Position numbers and translations under genes: made by a program
The notes under the pieces: model-generated
Databases searched by the model: none
Told to the model about the DNA's origin: nothing
The model's input: only the letters and a program-made list of their open reading frames with translations
Source: Thermaceae bacterium
GTDB lineage: Bacteria; Deinococcota; Deinococci; Deinococcales; Marinithermaceae
DNA length: 64,000 bases
Reading direction: 5' to 3'
NCBI GenBank assembly: GCA_026985615.1
Contig: JALSQD010000058.1
Coordinates: 27,463 to 91,462 of the forward strand
Shown here: positions 43,867-51,750 of the stretch, one piece after another
How positions within the stretch are numbered: position 1 is the stretch's first letter
Layout: each line of letters begins with the position of its first letter

Positions 43867-44218
43867 TGGTGGAGGCGGCGGGACTCGAACCCGCGTCCGA
43901 GAGCCTATCCAGTGGGCGTCTACGAGCGTAGTCCGCGTTTTGGGTTCTCGACCCTGCCTTGGCCCGCGGACGGGCGGGCAGGGTCCAGCTCCGTAGGGTT
44001 TCGCCTCGGGTTACGGAGCCTCACCCTCAGCTAGCCGGCTTTAGTGACGTCCGCTGCCCGAGCCACCGGCCGGGCTTGGCAGGGACGTGGCGGGGTTAAG
44101 CCGCCAGAGCGTAGTTATCGTTGCCAGTTATTGGCGTTGCCGGTGTTTTACGAGGCCTCCGGCACCTCGGCTCGCAGCCTCACCTTCAAGGGCCCCCGTC
44201 GAACCCAGGATCGCCCCC
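43867..44218 (-). ncRNA. ssrA: tmRNA (trans-translation RNA)
   Basis: A 352-nt RNA with a tRNA-like ends domain: 5' GGGGGCG pairs with CGCCUCC before an encoded ACCA, and the T loop GGTTCGAGTCC is intact. The reading frame near 44103-44129 gives the tag GNDNYALAA and a TAA stop, aligned to Thermus ANTNYALAA with resume codon GGC. It rescues stalled ribosomes. The rest of the molecule holds the expected pseudoknot-rich helices. A hairpin lies beyond the 3' end and a promoter at 44251-44279. Confidence 0.96.
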
Positions 44219-44244
44219 TTGACACGAGCGCAACGTCCCTACGC

Positions 44245-44263
44245 AATGTGATTGTATCACATT
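44245..44263. promoter_or_regulatory. 19-nt palindrome over the tmRNA -10 region
   Basis: AATGTGAT-TGT-ATCACATT is a perfect inverted repeat that covers the tmRNA -10 box and lies 31 bp upstream of the divergent hydrolase -10 box. It resembles a CRP-type half-site pair but with a 5-bp rather than 6-bp centre. Confidence 0.5.
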
Positions 44264-44279
44264 TTCGGGGGTTCCACAA
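44251..44279 (-). promoter_or_regulatory. Promoter of ssrA
   Basis: On the minus strand TTGTGG (44274-44279), a 17-bp spacer and TACAAT (44251-44256). Transcription would start about 25-30 nt before the mature 5' end, leaving a leader for RNase P. Confidence 0.75.
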
Positions 44280-44305
44280 GGCTTGACCCGGTCTAAAATG
44301 GGGAC

Positions 44306-45268
44306 ATGGACCCCGTTGCAGAGGGCATCTGGCGCATATCCGCGCCCATCCCCTACCCCATGAAGTACGTCAACCTCTACCTGCTAGAAGGCGACGGGCT
44401 GGTGCTGGTGGACAGCGCCCTCGACACCGCACCCGCCCGCGCGGCCATCGAGGAGGGATTGGCGGAGCGCCGCGCCGCCCCGCGCGACCTGGACACGGTC
44501 GTGCTCACCCACCACCACCCCGACCACTACGGCTTGGCCGGCTGGTTCGAAGAAATGGGCGTGCCCGTTTACATGCTCGACGTCGCCATCCAGCGCGACC
44601 ACGCCTGGTGGAGCCGCTTCGAGCCCTGGCTCGAGCAGTCCACCGCACACTTCCGCGAGCACGGCATGCCCGAGGCCTTCATCGCCGACCTGCGCGAGGT
44701 CATGGAGGCAACCCGCCGACGCATCCGCCCGCATCGCGCGCCCCTGTCCCTCACCAGCGGCCAGCCGATCGCGCTCGCCGGTCAGCGCTACACCGTCCAC
44801 TGGACACCGGGCCACGCCGACGGCCACCTGGTGCTGCTGCGCGACGACGGCGTGCTGATCGCCGGGGACGCGATCCTCGACCGCATCACGCCCAACGTGG
44901 GCAAGTGGGTGGGCAGCCGCCCCGACCCGCTGGGGGACTTCCTGAACTCGCTCGAGCGCCTGCGCGGGCTCGAGCCCAAGCGGGCCCTGGTGGGCCACTA
45001 TGGCCCCGCCATCGAAGACGTGCCCGCCCGCATCGCCGAGATCGAGCAGCACCACCGAGAACGCCTGCAAGCGCTCGAGCGCGCCCTCGCCGCTGGACCC
45101 CGCACCGCGTGGGAGCTTTCACTCGTTCTCTTTCCGCAAGAGGGCCTCAGTACGGCGCAGCGCCGCTTCGCCTGGGCCGAAACGCTGGCCCACCTGGTGC
45201 ACATGGAGGGCCTGGGGCGCGTCCGCCGCGTCCCCGAAACCCCCGTGCGCTACCAGCTGGTACCCTGA
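44306..45268 (+). CDS. Metallo-beta-lactamase-fold hydrolase
   Basis: This 320-residue protein carries LTHHHPDHYGLAG (the HxHxDH metal site), WTPGHADGHLVLL and LIAGDAILDRITPNVG, then a C-terminal helical segment of the kind seen in LACTB2-like or glyoxalase II-related hydrolases. Its substrate is unknown. TAAAAT ends six bases before the ATG, with no ribosome site, so it is probably leaderless. It is followed by a small membrane protein gene 4 bp later. Confidence 0.87.
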   Translation: MDPVAEGIWRISAPIPYPMKYVNLYLLEGDGLVLVDSALDTAPARAAIEEGLAERRAAPRDLDTVVLTHHHPDHYGLAGWFEEMGVPVYMLDVAIQRDHAWWSRFEPWLEQSTAHFREHGMPEAFIADLREVMEATRRRIRPHRAPLSLTSGQPIALAGQRYTVHWTPGHADGHLVLLRDDGVLIAGDAILDRITPNVGKWVGSRPDPLGDFLNSLERLRGLEPKRALVGHYGPAIEDVPARIAEIEQHHRERLQALERALAAGPRTAWELSLVLFPQEGLSTAQRRFAWAETLAHLVHMEGLGRVRRVPETPVRYQLVP

Positions 45269-45272
45269 GGCC

Positions 45273-45503
45273 ATGGATCCCTTCTTTGCCGGGCTCTTGA
45301 TGGTGCTCAGCTTCATGCTCGCCCTGCGCGGCTGGCTCGTGGGGCAGCGTTGGGCCGTGCTCTTCTTGATCGTGCCGGGGCTCTACCTCTTCGTGGCGCA
45401 CGACCCCTGGTCGAGCGGCGCCTACCTGCTCGTGATGTTGGCGGGCTGGTGGTACCTCAAGCGCTTCGACGAACCTCCCAAGGAGCAGGACGAGTCACGT
45501 TAA
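45273..45503 (+). CDS. Small membrane protein of unknown function
   Basis: This 76-residue protein begins MDPFFAGLLMVLSFMLALRG and has two or three hydrophobic helices and a charged C-terminal tail. No family is recognised. It follows the hydrolase gene by 4 bp, so it is likely cotranscribed and may be translated by coupling. Confidence 0.6.
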   Translation: MDPFFAGLLMVLSFMLALRGWLVGQRWAVLFLIVPGLYLFVAHDPWSSGAYLLVMLAGWWYLKRFDEPPKEQDESR

Positions 45504-45516
45504 AATAACGCATAAG

Positions 45517-46050
45517 ATGAACCTGAACGCGCCGAGGATCCTGGTGCTCAACGCCGGTTACGAGCCCCTCGGCCTCACGACGATTCGGCGGGGGGTCCTG
45601 CTCGTGCAAAGCGAGACCGCCGATACCGTGATCCCCAGCCCCCTCTACCTGCGCACGCCCAGCCGGCGCGTGCCCGTACCCTCGGTCATCCGCCTGCGCC
45701 GCATGGTCCGCCGCCCGCTCGGGCGGCTTTCGCTCAACCGCCGCAACGTGCTCCGGCGCGACAACCACACCTGCCAGTACTGCGGCCAACGCGGGCGCCC
45801 GCTCACAATCGACCACGTGCTGCCCAAAAGCCGCGGTGGCAAAGACACCTGGGAAAACCTGGTGGCTGCCTGCTACGCCTGCAACACCAAGAAAGGCGAC
45901 CGCACGCCCCAGGAGGCCGGTATGCGCCTGCTGCGCAAGCCCCGCCCGCCCGGCTACCTGGCCTGGATCACCTTCGAGCTGCAAGAGGTGCCCGAGGAGT
46001 GGCTGCCCTTCTTGCCCACAGCAGGCGTCACCCGCGTCTACGCCGACTGA
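45517..46050 (+). CDS. HNH endonuclease-domain protein
   Basis: This 177-residue protein has a central HNH/treble-clef domain: CQYCGQ, the core LTIDHVLPKSRGG, then WENLVAACYACN and the basic KKGDRTP. The N-terminal 75 residues form a separate segment (ILVLNAGYEPLGLTTIRRG) that is common in stand-alone bacterial HNH proteins of this type. It should cut or nick DNA, but the biological role of such genes is unclear and no restriction partner is nearby. It ends convergently over the DMT gene by 23 bp. Confidence 0.87.
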   Translation: MNLNAPRILVLNAGYEPLGLTTIRRGVLLVQSETADTVIPSPLYLRTPSRRVPVPSVIRLRRMVRRPLGRLSLNRRNVLRRDNHTCQYCGQRGRPLTIDHVLPKSRGGKDTWENLVAACYACNTKKGDRTPQEAGMRLLRKPRPPGYLAWITFELQEVPEEWLPFLPTAGVTRVYAD

Positions 46051-46888
46051 GCCAGGGCTCAAGCGCCGACAGCGCCACCGCCAGCACCACCAGCGCCGCA
46101 CCCAGGTAGCCCGTCGGGGTAAAGCGCTCCCCCCACCAAATGAAGGCCAGCAGCGAAGCCAGCACGGGCTCGAGCGTCGCCACCAGCGAGGCCCGGGTCG
46201 CCTCGAGCCTTCGCAGCCCCGCGGCGTAGAGCCGGTAGGCCAGGTAGGTCGAGACCGCGGCGAGCTCAACCAGGACCCCCCAGGCGGCGGCCGACTTGGG
46301 CGAAAAGTCCACCCACGGCGCCAGTGCCAACGCCCCCACCGGCAGGGCCACGGCCAGGAGCACCACGGGCCCGTAGTGCTCGAACTGCAGCTTGCCGTAG
46401 ATGTAATAGAGCGCGTAGGTCCAGCCCGCCACCAGCCCCCAGCCCAGCCCCGCCGGCGACCACGCCCAGCCGCCGTCCTGGGGCCAGGCGAGCAGCGCCA
46501 CCCCTGCGAGCGTCATAGCCACCAGCCCCACGCGCACCGCGTTCATGGGCACGCCCCAGAGCAGGCGGCTGGCGATCAGCACCCACGCTGGCGCGGTGTA
46601 GAGGAGCACCGAGGCGAGCGCCGCGCCGCCAAAGTAGACCGCGAGCTGGTAGCTGCCGTAAAAAAGGGAAACCCCCACGACCCCAAACGCCACCGCGCCC
46701 AGGCCGTCGTACCCGCGCGGGAGCGGCCGCCGCTCCCAGGCCGCGTGCAGGGCAAAGAGCACGCCGCCCAGTAGAGCCCGCCAGAAGGCCACCTCCAGAG
46801 GCTCCAGCCCCTCGGTGAAGGCCAGCTTGGAAACCGGGCCCAAAAGTGCCCAGGCGGCCGCCGCAAAAAGCATGTAGAGGTAGCCCAC
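46028..46888 (-). CDS. EamA/DMT-superfamily transporter
   Basis: This 286-residue protein has ten hydrophobic helices in two EamA repeats (WALLGPVSKLAFTEGLEPLE; later EPVLASLLAFIWWGERF). The GTG at 46888 is preferred over the more distant in-frame start at 46930 because GGAG lies five bases before it and the extra N-terminal residues are polar. The substrate is unknown. It is divergent from the pilin gene. Confidence 0.82.
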   Translation of the reverse strand: MGYLYMLFAAAAWALLGPVSKLAFTEGLEPLEVAFWRALLGGVLFALHAAWERRPLPRGYDGLGAVAFGVVGVSLFYGSYQLAVYFGGAALASVLLYTAPAWVLIASRLLWGVPMNAVRVGLVAMTLAGVALLAWPQDGGWAWSPAGLGWGLVAGWTYALYYIYGKLQFEHYGPVVLLAVALPVGALALAPWVDFSPKSAAAWGVLVELAAVSTYLAYRLYAAGLRRLEATRASLVATLEPVLASLLAFIWWGERFTPTGYLGAALVVLAVALSALEPWLSRRRRG

Positions 46889-46992
46889 GCCATCTCCATT
46901 CTGACCGTTTTCGAAACTCGCTGCAATCAAAAAGCCCTACAGCATCGCACTTCTAGTTTATCTACGTTTTGTCGGATGCACTCCGGAAGCTA

Positions 46993-47010
46993 TACCCCCA
47001 TTTGGGGGTA
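46993..47010. promoter_or_regulatory. Perfect inverted repeat upstream of the pilin gene
   Basis: TACCCCCA-TT-TGGGGGTA, 18 nt, lies in the 274-bp region between the DMT gene and the pilin gene. It is a candidate operator. The rest of this stretch shows TATGAT at 47092-47097 but no convincing -35 partner. Confidence 0.45.
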
Positions 47011-47162
47011 GGCAGGCAAAAACGGAGAGACTACGCTAGGACTCGTGAGGGCGAACGGAGCCCTCCGCGATAGGCCCAAGGCACTAGGTTCTATGATGCA
47101 CTACTGCAGCACCCCACCGCATATCAGATAAGTCATCGGTGGGAACCCAAGGAGGAAAGAGA

Positions 47163-47516
47163 ATGCGCAAGAACAAGACCAAAGGCTTCACCCTGATCGA
47201 GCTGCTGATCGTCATCGCGATCATCGCCATCCTGGCCGCCGTGCTGATCCCCAACGTGCTCAACGCCCGCAAGCGCGCCACCGACAGCGCCGCCCAGGCC
47301 TACGCCCGCCAGGTGGCCACCTGGATCGCCGCCGCCGACACTGCCGGTGTGGACGTAACCGGAGTTACCAGCTGTACAGCCGCCGAACTGCAGTCCGAAG
47401 GCGCACCCGACAGCGCGCCCAACGGCGTAACCAGCTGCTCGGTTACTTACTCGAACGGCCAGTGGATCGTCACCACCACCTCGCAGGCTGGCAATTCTTT
47501 CTCGGTGGTCTACTGA
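47163..47516 (+). CDS. Type IV pilin (PilA4-like)
   Basis: This 117-residue prepilin has a six-residue basic leader (MRKNKTKG) and the class III processing site G/FTLIELLIVIAIIAILAAVLIP, which continues as NVLNARKRATD. Two cysteines (in SCTAAE and SCSVTY) could form the C-terminal disulphide loop. It should be cut by a prepilin peptidase and assembled into a type IV pilus used for DNA uptake or adhesion. GGAGG precedes the ATG at 47163. It is followed by a hairpin and an O-antigen-ligase-like gene. Confidence 0.9.
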   Translation: MRKNKTKGFTLIELLIVIAIIAILAAVLIPNVLNARKRATDSAAQAYARQVATWIAAADTAGVDVTGVTSCTAAELQSEGAPDSAPNGVTSCSVTYSNGQWIVTTTSQAGNSFSVVY

Positions 47517-47539
47517 GCAGTTCATGCTCACCTGAGTCC

Positions 47540-47563
47540 AGGGGTGGAGCTAGCTCCACCCCT
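47540..47563 (+). terminator. Palindromic hairpin after the pilin gene
   Basis: A 24-nt perfect palindrome (AGGGGTGGAGCT and its complement) 23 bp after the pilin stop, followed by a weak T-rich stretch. It probably terminates or attenuates the pilin mRNA before the ligase gene. Confidence 0.65.
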
Positions 47564-47588
47564 GCTCGTTTATCTTCAGGACTGCACT

Positions 47589-49070
47589 ATGGCCATCCCA
47601 ACCAACGAAACACGCGATTCCTCCGATCGCATTATCCTCGTAGCCTGGCTTGCGGTCGTGGCTTCACTACCCTTTTTTATCTATCCGGCGGCACTTCTGA
47701 ATCCGGGTTTTCACGCCGATGGAACCGCCTCATCCTCCACAACACCCGCCGCGATCCCGGAAATGGTGTGGATCTTCCCCCGTGTCCTGCTGCTCCTACT
47801 CTTTTCGGTTCCAGGCCTGCTTTGGCTGCGAAAACGTTTCTCGCTCGACCGCTTTAGCCTGCTAGTCACCCTCTATGCCCTGACGTTCCTGCTTAGTGCA
47901 GCGTTCTCTCGCGACGAACTCCAATACATACTCCTCGGCGCTTCAGGGCGAATGGATGGACTTCTCTACGCTATTGGCCTCACCGCCTTTATGCTCGTCG
48001 GCTATTTTCTCAGCAAAGAGAGCCCAAATGTGTTGCTCGCCTTTTATTTGGCCATAAGCGTAGGCGGGGTGTTGGAGGTTGTCGTTCTCACCGCCCAGCG
48101 GCTGGGGTTCGATTTGCTCGGGCCGATCACGCGCGGCACGCCCTACACGGACATCCTCACAGGGACCATCGGCAACCCCGGTATGCTCGCGGGCATGCTG
48201 CTACCCATCAGCCTGCTTTCATTGGGCGCAGCCCAATCTCCAAGACTTTCCCCGCGATTACGCACCTGGGCCACGATCGTTGCCATCCTGACCGCAGCAG
48301 GCATCGCCCTTACCGGCAACAAGAGCTCATTTTACGGCATGATTCTTCTGCTGACCGCGTATGTGTTTCTTCAGCGGTCAGTGCACTCGCTCTTGTTAGC
48401 GGGTGCCGTGCTCATTTCCCTCGTCTCCGCTCCACAACTCGTCCCCAACCGAACAACCTACGAACACCCCCTCATCCCCACAGCCTCGATTGCCACCCGG
48501 CCGGCGATTTGGAGGCTCACACTCAAGGCCATCGCCGCCACACCGGGGCAACCGCTCATTGGCGCAGGGCCAGATGGGTTAAGAATGGCCATCTTACGGC
48601 ATGAAGAGCTGATACCAGAGATGTTGAACGTCTATCGGATTTCCAAACACTGGCCCAAAGACCGTCAGGTAACGTCCATCAAACCCCTGTACTCACCCGA
48701 AGACCCCATTCGCAGTAGGACGTTTGCCGTTAGCTTTACCGACTACGCTATGGGAAGACCATTCCGCGTCAACGTTGACAAGGCTCACAACCTCTTCCTC
48801 GATCGCGCAGTACGAAGCGGCGTGTTGTCCGCCCTGATCTGGGCCTTACTCTACGTCGTTCCCATCTTCCAGCTCATCCGTTCCCACGAACCGTTCACGA
48901 ACGCCGTTGCGATGGCGCTGGCGGGTCTGGTTTTTTACTACCTGTTTTGGTTCCCCGTTCCCCAGGTCGAACCCCTTCACGTCGCCCTTTTGAGCTTGGC
49001 GTGGGGGGTGATTAGCACCGCGCAACGCGCAGAGGTTGCCCGTGCAGCACCAACAAAACCCACCCCATGA
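47589..49070 (+). CDS. O-antigen ligase family membrane protein (possible pilin glycosyl ligase)
   Basis: This 493-residue protein has about twelve membrane helices and a large periplasmic loop (about residues 300-400). Wzy_C-type features are NKSSFYGMILLL in the middle and HNLFLDRAVRSGVL after the loop. Family members polymerise or ligate glycans, or in pathogens and others glycosylate pilins (PilO/PglL class). Its place between two pilin genes suggests the last option, as an inference. Codon use is less GC3-biased than that of neighbours. AGGA lies just upstream of the ATG. The stop overlaps the broken pilin gene by 4 bp. Confidence 0.8.
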   Translation: MAIPTNETRDSSDRIILVAWLAVVASLPFFIYPAALLNPGFHADGTASSSTTPAAIPEMVWIFPRVLLLLLFSVPGLLWLRKRFSLDRFSLLVTLYALTFLLSAAFSRDELQYILLGASGRMDGLLYAIGLTAFMLVGYFLSKESPNVLLAFYLAISVGGVLEVVVLTAQRLGFDLLGPITRGTPYTDILTGTIGNPGMLAGMLLPISLLSLGAAQSPRLSPRLRTWATIVAILTAAGIALTGNKSSFYGMILLLTAYVFLQRSVHSLLLAGAVLISLVSAPQLVPNRTTYEHPLIPTASIATRPAIWRLTLKAIAATPGQPLIGAGPDGLRMAILRHEELIPEMLNVYRISKHWPKDRQVTSIKPLYSPEDPIRSRTFAVSFTDYAMGRPFRVNVDKAHNLFLDRAVRSGVLSALIWALLYVVPIFQLIRSHEPFTNAVAMALAGLVFYYLFWFPVPQVEPLHVALLSLAWGVISTAQRAEVARAAPTKPTP

Positions 49071-49385
49071 CACCACCCACCCCAGTACGATCAAGCGGAT
49101 ACACCTTATTCGAGGTTCTCGTGGTTGTGGCCGTCATTGACATTTTGGTCACCCTGCTCGTTCTGGTGTGTTCAACCCCCGAAGTCGTACCGTGGGCGCA
49201 ATGACCGAAACCTACGCCACCAGGTAGCCACCTGGATCGCCGCCGCGAGCAGCACCAACACCGCCGTTACCATCGGCGCAGCTGGTGATGTGATGAACGC
49301 CTATGGTGAACTCAGTTCCGAGTGAGCGCCTTACAACCCCCACAATGCAGTAGACTACGCCGTCAGCTATAGTGACGATTGCTAG
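49067..49385 (+). pseudogene. Second type IV pilin gene, decayed
   Basis: The frame opens with a pilin-like N-terminus (SGYTLFEVLVVVAVIDILV) and then breaks. Around 49168 the homologous reading shifts (giving NPRSRTVGAMTETYA, comparable to NARKRATDSAAQAYA of the intact pilin). Near 49218 a base is missing, after which QVATWIAAA, identical in both proteins, resumes. At 49323-49325 a TGA replaces the Gly of SEGAP, and the downstream segment APYNPHNAVDYAVSYS still aligns until a TAG at 49383. So it carries two frameshifts and one nonsense codon. Confidence 0.8.
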
Positions 49386-49422
49386 CCACGTCCCAGAGCG
49401 GTCGCATATTCCGAGCCTCGTA

Positions 49423-49878
49423 CTAACCCGAGAGCGAAACTACCTCCAGCGCCGCCATGGCCGCGTCGGCCCCTTTGTTGCCCACCTTGGTGCCGGCGCG
49501 TTCCATGGCCTGTTCGATGGTGTCAGTGGTTAGGATGCCGTTGACGATGGGCTTGCCGGTGTCGAGGCCCGCTTTCATGAGTCCGCTGGCCGACTGGTTC
49601 GCCACGATCTCGAAGTGGTAGGTCGCCCCGCGGATGACGCAGCCGAGCGCCACCACCGCGTCCACCTCGTTCTTTTCGGCGTACTTCTTGGCCACTAGCG
49701 GGATCTCAAGCGCCCCCGGCACCCAGACGACGGTCAGGTCGTCCTTGCTGCCTCCCAGCCGCTCGTAGGCGTCCACCGCGCCCTCGAGCAACTGCTTGGT
49801 GATGAACTCGTTGAAGCGACTGACCACCAGCACCAGCTTGACGCCCTTGGCATTCAGGCTTCCCTTGATTTCTTTCAT
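49423..49878 (-). CDS. ribH: 6,7-dimethyl-8-ribityllumazine synthase
   Basis: This 151-residue protein has the lumazine-synthase segments VVSRFNEFITKQLLEGA, VPGALEIPLVAKK and GCVIRGATYHFEIVAN. It condenses the pyrimidine intermediate with dihydroxybutanone phosphate in the last-but-one step of riboflavin synthesis, usually as a 60-mer shell. GGAGGAAGG precedes the start. It is separated from ribBA by a 678-bp spacer full of palindromes, so it may rely on its own promoter. Confidence 0.96.
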   Translation of the reverse strand: MKEIKGSLNAKGVKLVLVVSRFNEFITKQLLEGAVDAYERLGGSKDDLTVVWVPGALEIPLVAKKYAEKNEVDAVVALGCVIRGATYHFEIVANQSASGLMKAGLDTGKPIVNGILTTDTIEQAMERAGTKVGNKGADAAMAALEVVSLSG

Positions 49879-49978
49879 TCCTTCCTCCTTTGCCTTTCCG
49901 GCTCACTTGCTTACTTTCAAGTATCCAACAAGCCTCGGATTACAGAGCTTGCTCCCAAGTGCTCTTTCCACCAACGAC

Positions 49979-50012
49979 CCCCTCCCGAACCCTCCCCCAG
50001 GGGAGGGCTTTC
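49979..50012. repeat. CCCTCCCCCAGGGGAGGG-type palindrome
   Basis: A GC-rich palindromic element (CCCTCCC and GGGAGGG arms) recurring, with variation, at about 50285-50330, 53925-53975, 54005-54040 and 54205-54255. All are in the two spacers around the rib genes. Confidence 0.55.
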
Positions 50013-50147
50013 TATGTTCGCTGAACAGAAAAAGACCGACTGCGTTATAGCAAAATAAACGCGCAAAGAAAACCACAATCTACGGACCTCAGGCCGCGGG
50101 CCTCTATGACCAGACACAACGCAGCATTCGCTGCGCACGCTTTCCTG

Positions 50148-50283
50148 CCTCCCCCTTGGGGGAGGTGGTCGCGAAGCGACCGGAGGGGGGTTGTTTGTTG
50201 AAATACGGGACGTAGGTTGTAGGAGGTGGGATGTGGGCGGGTTGGGTATTGGCGACCGGCGTTCAGGCTTCGGCATCGCCAAC
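50148..50283 (+). repeat. Long inverted repeat flanking the rib genes, left copy
   Basis: About 136 bp that is nearly identical to the reverse complement of 54040-54176 (only a handful of differences across the central part, e.g. around GGACGTAGGTTGTAGGAGG). It starts with its own hairpin CCTCCCCCTTGGGGGAGG and lies between ribH and ribBA. No transposase is present. Confidence 0.85.
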
Positions 50284-50410
50284 ACCTCCCTCCCCAACCT
50301 TCCGCCAGGGGAGGGCTTATCCGTTTTACCGTTCAGAAAGAAACCCGTCATGTTTCCGCCAAAAAACTTGAGCAAACCCACGCGCACCTGCTTGCCTCTA
50401 GCGCCCCTCT

Positions 50411-50520
50411 TACTACGCACTACGCACCACGTACCGTGCACTGACCACATCCAACCCGCCCGATCCGTCCGCAAACTACGGGTCACGGGCTTCTTTTCAC
50501 CACGTACCACGCACGACGCG
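50411..50520. repeat. ACTACGCACCACG-type low-complexity repeats, copies 2 and 3
   Basis: Two clusters (50411-50441 and 50499-50520) of CACGTACCACGCAC-like units, related to the cluster at 36795-36828, lie in the spacer between ribH and ribBA. Confidence 0.5.
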
Positions 50521-50556
50521 TCAAAAACAGCCTCACCTACCTCCCACCTCCCAATC

Positions 50557-51750
50557 TCAGTCCATCCAATGCCCCAGCTTTTCCTGCTTGGCCCTCAGGT
50601 AGCGCTGGTTGTGTTCGTTGTCGCCGCTGCGCAGCGGCACCCGCTCCACGACCTCGAGCCCATAGCCGCCCAGCGCCCGGATCTTGCGGGGGTTGTTGGT
50701 CAGCAGGCGCAGCTTACGCACTCCCAGGTCGTAGAGGATCTGCGCCCCCACGCCGTAGTCGCGCAGATCGGGCGGGAACCCCAGCGCCAGGTTGGCCTCG
50801 ACCGTGTCCAGGCCGCTGTCTTGCAGGTGGTAGGCCTTGATCTTGTTGACCAGACCAATGCCGCGCCCCTCCTGGCGCAGGTAGACGAGCACCCCGCGCC
50901 CTTCTTCGGCGATCCGCTTCATGGCCAGGTCGCGCTGGAAACCGCAGTCGCAGCGCAGGCTGTGCAGCGCATCGCCGGTCAGGCACTCCGAGTGCATTCT
51001 CACCAGCACGGGTTCTTCGCCCCCGAGTTCGCCCATCACCAGCGCAGCGTGCTCCTCTCCGGTAATGTTGTCGCGGTAGGCGAAAATGCGAAACTCGCCA
51101 AACTCGGTGGGCAGCATCGCCTCGGCCTCACGGGTCACGAAGCCGTCGCCGCGTTCGAGCCGGTAACGGATCAGGCTCTCGATGGTGCCGATCTTGAGTC
51201 CGTGGCGCTCGGCGAACGCCTCCAGCTCCGGCAGCCGCGCCATCTCGCCGTCCTCCTTCATGATCTCGATCAGCGCCCCCACGGGCTCGAGCCCCGCAAG
51301 GCGCAAAAGGTCGACGGTCGCCTCGGTGTGACCGGCGCGGCGCAGCACCCCGCCCTCGCGCGCCACCAGTGGAAAGACGTGGCCGGGCCGGCGCAGGTCG
51401 GCGGGGGTCGTACTCGACTCGGCCAAAAGCCGGATGGTGGCCGCCCGTTCAGCGGCCGAGATGCCGGTGGTGCTACTGGCCGCGTCCACGCTCACGGTGA
51501 AGGCGGTGCCGTGAGGGTCGGTGTTGCGTTTCCCCATCGGCGGCAGCTCGAGCGCCGCCGCCCGCTCCGGCGTGACGGCCACGCAGAGCAGCCCCCGCGC
51601 CTCCTTCACCGCAAAATTGACCAGGTCCCTGGTGGCGAACTGGGCGGGAAAGATGAGGTCGCCCTCGTTCTCGCGCCCCTCGTCGTCCACCATGATCACG
51701 GGCTTGCCGTTTTGCAGGTCCTCGATGATCGCTTCGATGGGGTGAATCAC
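50557..51750 (-). CDS. ribBA: Bifunctional DHBP synthase / GTP cyclohydrolase II
   Basis: This 397-residue protein joins an N-terminal DHBP synthase domain (DDEGRENEGDLIF; STTPADLRRPGHVFPL) to a C-terminal GTP cyclohydrolase II (RMHSECLTGDALHSLRCDCG with zinc cysteines; RQEGRGIGLVNKI). It makes both early precursors of riboflavin. The GTG start overlaps the ribE stop (GTGA). Family similarity begins at this GTG; upstream sequence in the same frame belongs to ribE read in another frame. Confidence 0.95.
   Translation of the reverse strand: MIHPIEAIIEDLQNGKPVIMVDDEGRENEGDLIFPAQFATRDLVNFAVKEARGLLCVAVTPERAAALELPPMGKRNTDPHGTAFTVSVDAASSTTGISAAERAATIRLLAESSTTPADLRRPGHVFPLVAREGGVLRRAGHTEATVDLLRLAGLEPVGALIEIMKEDGEMARLPELEAFAERHGLKIGTIESLIRYRLERGDGFVTREAEAMLPTEFGEFRIFAYRDNITGEEHAALVMGELGGEEPVLVRMHSECLTGDALHSLRCDCGFQRDLAMKRIAEEGRGVLVYLRQEGRGIGLVNKIKAYHLQDSGLDTVEANLALGFPPDLRDYGVGAQILYDLGVRKLRLLTNNPRKIRALGGYGLEVVERVPLRSGDNEHNQRYLRAKQEKLGHWMD

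Noticed and set aside
44248..44262. Classical CRP site at the tmRNA promoter
   Set aside because: TGTGA and TCACA are separated by 5 rather than 6 bases, so it is reported only as a palindrome, without naming a regulator.
50191..50330. Possible small gene in the left inverted repeat, a frame also present in the right copy
   Set aside because: The same peptide (starting VEIRDVGCRRWDVGG) appears in both copies only because the repeat is duplicated; composition is not protein-like and there is no ribosome site.
49879..50556. CRISPR array or insertion sequence in the ribH spacer
   Set aside because: The repeats are few, unequally spaced and palindromic, without spacers of constant length; no transposase frame or terminal repeats with target duplication were found.
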